A DNA stretch of 8,192 bases from Candidatus Margulisiibacteriota bacterium (GTDB lineage: Bacteria; Margulisbacteria; Marinamargulisbacteria; DT-59): contig JABSQL010000484.1 in assembly GCA_013215865.1 (NCBI GenBank), positions 1 through 8,192 on the forward strand, given 5' to 3'. Each line of letters begins with the position of its first letter. The first letter of the stretch is position 1. The notes beneath the pieces are model-generated. The model was not told the DNA's origin. It made no database searches and was given only the letters and a program-made list of their open reading frames with translations. The translations under genes were made by a program, and so were the position numbers. This document shows positions 5,494 to 8,192 of this stretch, one piece after another.

Positions 5494-6026
5494 ACGATAT
5501 CCAAGAGTTAAAATCTCAAATTAATATAGTTCAGCATTGGAAATGCTTTCAATGTCATTGTAAGGGAGATGTGTTATCGTTCACACAAACCTTCAAACAT
5601 CTCGGTACGAAAGCAGCCATCCAGTATCTGTCTAATAAATATAATATTGATGTTACGCGGAATATTCAATCACCTTCCCCAACCCTAATCCAGGAAATTA
5701 AAGTTTCAGCCTTCACCATTCTAAAGAACCACTCCCAAACCAATCTTAATAAAGAGATTTGGGTAGATAGCCAGAAAATGAGCCTTCTTAATTACCTCAG
5801 GAATATCCGAAAACATAGCGATGCCGTAATAGAGTCGATGAGAGTAGTTCCTTCTCATGCCGGTCACATAGACAGTCTTCTTTCAAAAGGGTTCCCAATG
5901 AAAGACATCCAAAAAGCAGGCTTTGCCAATCAACAAGGAAAAGACTACTTCCCAGAAAATGTCTTGCTCATCCCAGTGATCTACCAAGGACAATTAAGCC
6001 ACATTGGGTCAGTTAACAAAGGCTGA
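5490..6026 (+). pseudogene. CHC2-type (DnaG-like) primase, internally deleted and truncated
   Basis: The frame begins NDIQELKSQINIV, the usual start of DnaG-type primases. It then jumps to WKCFQCHCKGDVLSFTQTF, the second half of the CHC2 zinc finger. The expected intervening segment of roughly 30-40 residues, with the first zinc ligands (a CPxH motif), is absent although the frame is kept. FKHLGTKAAIQYLSNKYNI follows as expected. Later, GFPMKDIQKAGFANQQGKDYF leads into the beginning of the catalytic core (VLLIPVIYQGQLSHIG), where the gene ends by fusion to recombinase sequence; the TOPRIM catalytic residues are gone. Phage satellites and integrative elements often carry such primases for self-replication. 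The gene cannot make an active primase. The ATG at 5490 is coupled to the upstream 19-residue ORF. Confidence 0.75.
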
Positions 6027-6207
6027 TGTAAAAGGGGCCTCCATTCACACTATGAGGCATACCTATGCATCCCACTTAGTAATGAGGGGGGTAAGCTTAA
6101 GAATCATAAGAGACCTTTTGGGGCACTCTAAGATAAGCACCACGATGATTTATGCTTATCTCTCCCCTGAACATATTCAGGAAGCAGTTGCTTCACTTCC
6201 GTATTGA
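6004..6207 (+). pseudogene. int: Tyrosine recombinase (phage-type integrase), C-terminal fragment
   Basis: About 65 residues of the catalytic domain remain: HTMRHTYASHL (the HxxR box), LLGHSKISTTM (the second conserved histidine) and IYAYLSPEH with the nucleophilic tyrosine. The N-terminal DNA-binding domain and the first catalytic arginine are missing. The fragment begins exactly where the primase frame breaks off, near 6004. The TTG at 6004 is not a credible start, because no ribosome-binding site precedes it and it falls in the join. The gene ends 129 bases from the 3' end of tRNA-Val, the classic position of an integrase next to its attachment site. It marks the edge of an old integrated element. 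The 129-base gap holds only a hairpin. Confidence 0.85.
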
Positions 6208-6256
6208 TACAAAATACTCTTCCTTCCAAATTCTATAAATCACACTTGCAGCTCAA

Positions 6257-6298
6257 CTTTCTAGCAAAAGTGTTAGAGAATTGTTAGAAAGCGTTTTT
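6257..6298 (+). terminator. Possible intrinsic terminator after the integrase fragment
   Basis: CTTTCTAGC (6257-6265) can pair with GTTAGAAAG (6283-6291), giving nine pairs including one G-U, around a 17-base loop. After CG a run of five T follows. The stem is AT-rich and the loop long, so it would be a weak terminator. Confidence 0.35.
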
Positions 6299-6336
6299 AT
6301 GCAAATTGTGCGACACCGATATTTGACCTCAAATTT

Positions 6337-6412
6337 TGGTGGGCGATGCTGGGCTTGAACCAGCGACCCCTTGCTTGTAAGGCAAGTGCTCTCCCAACTG
6401 AGCTAATCGCCC
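6337..6412 (-). tRNA. tRNA-Val (anticodon TAC), CCA encoded
   Basis: Read on the minus strand, the acceptor arms GGGCGAT and ATCGCCC pair perfectly. The D-arm is GCTC/GAGC. The anticodon stem CTTGC/GCAAG encloses the loop CTTACAA with anticodon TAC, and the T-arm is GCTGG TTCAAGC CCAGC. A discriminator A and CCA end the gene. All arms are intact, so it should fold normally. The 5' half is duplicated at 7923-7960. The sequence immediately before its 5' end is not an obvious promoter. Confidence 0.97.
6375..6412 (-). repeat. 38-bp direct repeat, left copy (tRNA-Val 5' half)
   Basis: These 38 bases, from the tRNA 5' end through the anticodon loop, recur without mismatch at 7923-7960 in the same orientation. 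The interval between them (6413-7922) holds an insert with a transposase fragment, a MITE and rhuM. They look like attachment-site copies left by an element that used the anticodon-loop region of the tRNA gene. Confidence 0.8.
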
Positions 6413-6509
6413 GATTAGCTACAAAAACCACCTTTTTCGGACTGATTCATGAAATGTTTTTGGCTTATTTATACTTTTCATGATGCTATACTCCTTGAGG
6501 TGATCTGTA

Positions 6510-6656
6510 ATGCCAACTTTACGGTATGTCAGAAATAAAAGCAATACTTATGTATACATCATAGAAAACTGCATGGTTTTTGACCCTGAATTGCAAATAA
6601 AAAAACAAAAACGTGTCCAATTAGAAAAATTGGGATTGCTAAATATAGACAGATAA
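6510..6656 (+). pseudogene. IS1634-type (IS4 superfamily) transposase, N-terminal fragment
   Basis: A good ribosome-binding site, GAGGTGA, precedes ATG 6510. The translation begins MPTLRYVRNKSNTYVYIIEN and continues with FDPELQIKKQKRVQLEKLG. This resembles the N-terminus of IS1634-like transposases (short beta-strand motif, YVYIIE, KRVQLEKLG). After about 42 residues the frame runs into the left end of the MITE at 6632, which supplies LLNIDR and a TAA stop. A transposase of this family should be around 500 residues, and no continuation appears beyond the MITE. The family call rests on a short region. Confidence 0.55.
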
Positions 6657-6754
6657 TGGTATTCTTTTATCAATATGCCTTTCATGGTTGAACTCTCTTT
6701 GTTCCTGTTGCTTTACAAGCATCTATATGATTGTCTGTTTTAAATTAGCAGTCC
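6632..6754. mobile_element. 123-bp MITE-like derivative of the IS1-family element
   Basis: Bases 6632-6684 match 291-343 with one mismatch, and 6685-6754 match 701-770 with two, so about 120 of 123 bases agree. The two ends of the longer element are joined at a TCA present at both source positions. The terminal inverted repeats are GGGATTGCTAA and the reverse complement of TTAGCAGTCC. No coding capacity remains. No target duplication is visible: the left flank ends AGAAAAAT and the right flank begins TTCTGACA. It could be moved only by a transposase supplied by another copy. Confidence 0.85.
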
Positions 6755-6769
6755 TTCTGACACTGTTTT

Positions 6770-7759
6770 TCATGGTTTTTTCTTGAGTCTCTTAATATCA
6801 TTGGCCAGTTCGTCGAGATTTTTTGCGCTTTCTTTTTTCTGTGATAACTTCTTAAACCGCTTATACTCTAATTCGGCTTTTTTTTCAGCCAATTCATGAC
6901 TGATTTTACCGGCATGTGTTAGCAGTTCTTTTCCATTAAGTTGGATAATGGCATCTAAACGAGAAGCCCAATCTTTCATGGTCATCGGCGTTTGTTGTTG
7001 TGCCATGGTTTCAGCAAACGCCAAATATTGTTCAACCAAGAGTCCCAAAAGCTTGATTTCGTCTTCTGCAAGGTAGTTTTTAGCAATAGATGTGTCTTTT
7101 TTTTGGAGCGACTTATTCCCTTTTTTATCTAGAGATTGCATACCCATTAGGGGTAATGTGGCATCGACACGGTGATGGACCAACTCCGCCGCCGTTTTTT
7201 TGCTGATAGCCCATAGGAGTTTATTTTGAACAATTTTGAAAAAGGTCATCGTTTTCTTATCTTTAGAGTCGTAATCGATGCTGGTTGTGTAGATATCTTT
7301 AATTTTTTGGTAGAAAAACCGTTCAGATAGTCGAATCTCTCTGATACGGTCTTGCAGTTCATCAAAGTAGGTCATCGCTTGGCCGGTCTTGAATCGGTCA
7401 TCGTTTAGCGCAAAGCCTTTGATAATATAGTCTCGAAGACGTTGGGTGGCCCAAATACGAAACTGAGTACCTTGTTTGGATTTGACACGGTAGCCCACAG
7501 ATATAATGACATCTAGGTTGTAATAGTTTGTTGGTTTGGTAGAAAAATCGGAAATTCCGATTTTTCTCATACACGTTTCTTTTTCTAATTCTCCTTCATT
7601 ATAAACATTGAGGATATGTTCATTAACTGTAGAACGTGATTTTTTAAACAATGTCGCTATATGATCGATCGTTAACCAAACCGTTTCCTTCTCAAAGCGG
7701 ACATCTAGTTTTATGTCACCGTTATCGTTTTGATAAATGAGAACCTTTGATTCGCTCAT
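6770..7759 (-). CDS. rhuM: RhuM-family protein (Virulence_RhuM)
   Basis: The protein has 329 residues. Residues 28-58 form a winged helix-turn-helix-like segment (VWLTIDHIATLFKKSRSTVNEHI). The family signature follows at about 79-116: YYNLDVIISVGYRVKSKQGT, then QFRIWATQRLRDYIIKGF. The C-terminal part is helical and very lysine-rich (from about 290 to the end), suggesting nucleic-acid contact. RhuM was named from Salmonella pathogenicity island 3; its biochemistry is not established, and the family is spread on genomic islands and beside restriction genes. Length and motifs look complete. GAGGAAG lies 7 bases before the ATG. The 3' end lies 15 bases from the MITE, and the gene sits inside the interval bounded by the tRNA-Val repeats, consistent with island cargo. 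Confidence 0.88.
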   Translation of the reverse strand: MSESKVLIYQNDNGDIKLDVRFEKETVWLTIDHIATLFKKSRSTVNEHILNVYNEGELEKETCMRKIGISDFSTKPTNYYNLDVIISVGYRVKSKQGTQFRIWATQRLRDYIIKGFALNDDRFKTGQAMTYFDELQDRIREIRLSERFFYQKIKDIYTTSIDYDSKDKKTMTFFKIVQNKLLWAISKKTAAELVHHRVDATLPLMGMQSLDKKGNKSLQKKDTSIAKNYLAEDEIKLLGLLVEQYLAFAETMAQQQTPMTMKDWASRLDAIIQLNGKELLTHAGKISHELAEKKAELEYKRFKKLSQKKESAKNLDELANDIKRLKKKP

Positions 7760-7827
7760 AATCCAACTTCCTCAACGAGCTTTTTGTTTTTATTGGACTG
7801 TATGGACATAAGGTGATTTTACCAGCC

Positions 7828-7845
7828 TTATACAAGATTGTATAA
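7828..7845. promoter_or_regulatory. Perfect inverted repeat upstream of rhuM
   Basis: TTATACAA and TTGTATAA flank GA. The site is about 70 bases upstream of the rhuM start codon and itself contains -10-like TATAAG and TATAC hexamers. It could be an operator overlapping the rhuM promoter, for example for autoregulation by RhuM, whose N-terminus resembles a winged helix. Confidence 0.45.
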
Positions 7846-7922
7846 TCTCAATTCCCTCAACTTTTGGCTTATTTTTTGGCTAAATCGTTCAAAATGGAAG
7901 TGAGCAAATAATTCAAGCCGGA

Positions 7923-7960
7923 TTGTAAGGCAAGTGCTCTCCCAACTGAGCTAATCGCCC
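7923..7960 (-). pseudogene. tRNA-Val 5' half (right copy of the 38-bp direct repeat)
   Basis: On the minus strand this reads from GGGCGATTAGCTC to the anticodon loop CTTACAA, identical to the intact tRNA-Val at 6337-6412. It then diverges, so acceptor 3' strand, T-arm and CCA are missing and no functional tRNA can form. The rest of the gap between rhuM and the next IS (7760-8054) contains no gene. Confidence 0.85.
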
Positions 7961-7975
7961 AAAACGGTATGCAAA

Positions 7976-8004
7976 AGTTTACGGTAAGATTGAACTAAAA
8001 ACAA
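7976..8004 (-). promoter_or_regulatory. Possible original tRNA-Val promoter
   Basis: On the minus strand TTGTTT (7999-8004) and TAAACT (7976-7981) are separated by 17 bases, and the tRNA 5' half begins 15 bases downstream. If real, the native promoter now drives only the truncated half-gene. The hexamer matches are modest. Confidence 0.3.
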
Positions 8005-8058
8005 TACTTTTCTGGCCTAACAAGAAAACTTCAATACGTTTTTGTGAAATATTTGGGA

Positions 8059-8086
8059 TTGCTAAAATAATATAGTGTATTATAAT
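8059..8086 (+). promoter_or_regulatory. Promoter of the IS1-family transposase
   Basis: A -10 TATAAT (8081-8086, perfect consensus) lies 16 bases after TTGCTA (8059-8064). The -35 falls within the terminal repeat, as is common for IS promoters. Confidence 0.5.
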
Positions 8087-8108
8087 AGAAGCAAAAAGGA
8101 GCTGTTAT

Positions 8109-8192
8109 ATGAACTGTCCAAAATGCCAAGAAACAAGCTATTACAAGAACGGAAAAGCGATGGGGAGGCAACGATATAAGTGCAAGCAATGC
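8109..8192 (+). CDS. IS1-family transposase (InsA-type zinc ribbon), N-terminal 28 residues
   Basis: The visible part begins MNCPKCQETSYYKNGKAMGR and continues QRYKCKQC. The CPKC and CKQC pairs form the zinc ribbon found at the start of InsA and of single-chain IS1-family transposases, and it contributes to binding the IS ends. AAGGAG (8096-8101) lies 7 bases before the ATG, and a good -10 stands upstream. The frame is open to the window edge. The decayed copy at 329-756 has the corresponding YVKNGIKYNKQRYKCKKC but has lost the start, so this one shows what an intact 5' end looks like. Confidence 0.8.
   Translation, partial: MNCPKCQETSYYKNGKAMGRQRYKCKQC

Larger units (their letters stand above)
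8055..8192 (+). mobile_element. IS1-family element, left end (continues beyond window)
   Basis: The left terminal repeat GGGATTGCTAAA is shared with the copies at 291 and 6632, but the following bases differ, so this is a related rather than identical element. It has a promoter, a ribosome-binding site and the start of an intact zinc-ribbon reading frame, so it may be a functional copy. Confidence 0.75.

Noticed and set aside
6321..6334. ATTTGA-CC-TCAAAT inverted repeat next to the tRNA 3' end
   Set aside because: Only 6-bp AT-rich arms, and no T-run in the tRNA's transcription direction; too weak to call a terminator.
1..8192. CRISPR array
   Set aside because: No regularly spaced short repeats; the repeats present are pairs linked to ORF6N, the tRNA or IS ends.

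Overview
The window is a patchwork of accessory DNA from a low-GC bacterium, anchored on the left by the end of a chromosomal housekeeping gene. The first 300 bases are visibly richer in GC and encode the C-terminus of RarA. Almost everything after that is AT-rich and consists of toxin-antitoxin or phage-type regulatory genes, remnants of mobile elements, and repeats. The tRNA-Val gene encodes its own CCA end. Nothing in the window fixes the genus, and I do not assign one.

Left to right: (1) rarA 3' end, whose last codons and stop lie inside the terminus of an IS1-family element. (2) A decayed IS1-family copy (291-771) with a large internal deletion. (3) A 39-base coding remnant, the 3' tail of an ORF6N-family gene on the minus strand. 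(4) An AbiE-type type IV toxin-antitoxin operon, abiEi-abiEii, on the plus strand. It has two 23-bp operator-like inverted repeats upstream, and its nucleotidyltransferase toxin carries a C-terminal WYL-like domain. (5) A block of minus-strand genes: a 268-residue protein with a HEPN-like RX4H motif, two small proteins of 46 and 72 residues, a possible 30-residue ORF, and an intact ORF6N protein. Repeats link the ORF6N surroundings to the flanks of the abiE operon.

(6) From 5282 to 6207 lies a collapsed integrated element. It has an operator-like palindrome, a tiny ORF coupled to a CHC2-type primase that lacks half its zinc finger, and a direct join to the C-terminal end of a tyrosine recombinase. 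(7) A complete tRNA-Val(TAC) follows on the minus strand. (8) A 1.5-kb insert is bounded by the tRNA and a 38-base copy of the tRNA 5' half. It holds the start of an IS1634-type transposase, a 123-bp MITE-like derivative of the same IS1-family element, and a rhuM-family gene. (9) The window ends inside the beginning of another, apparently intact, IS1-family element.

Functionally, the clearest unit is the abiE operon: AbiEi is the antitoxin and autorepressor, AbiEii the toxin. ORF6N and RhuM proteins are phage- and defence-island-associated DNA-binding families. The HEPN-like protein with its two small partners and twin dyad sites is the least explained intact locus. The repeat pattern suggests that the abiE operon occupies the place of the body of a second ORF6N gene, as if cassettes had been exchanged at one site.
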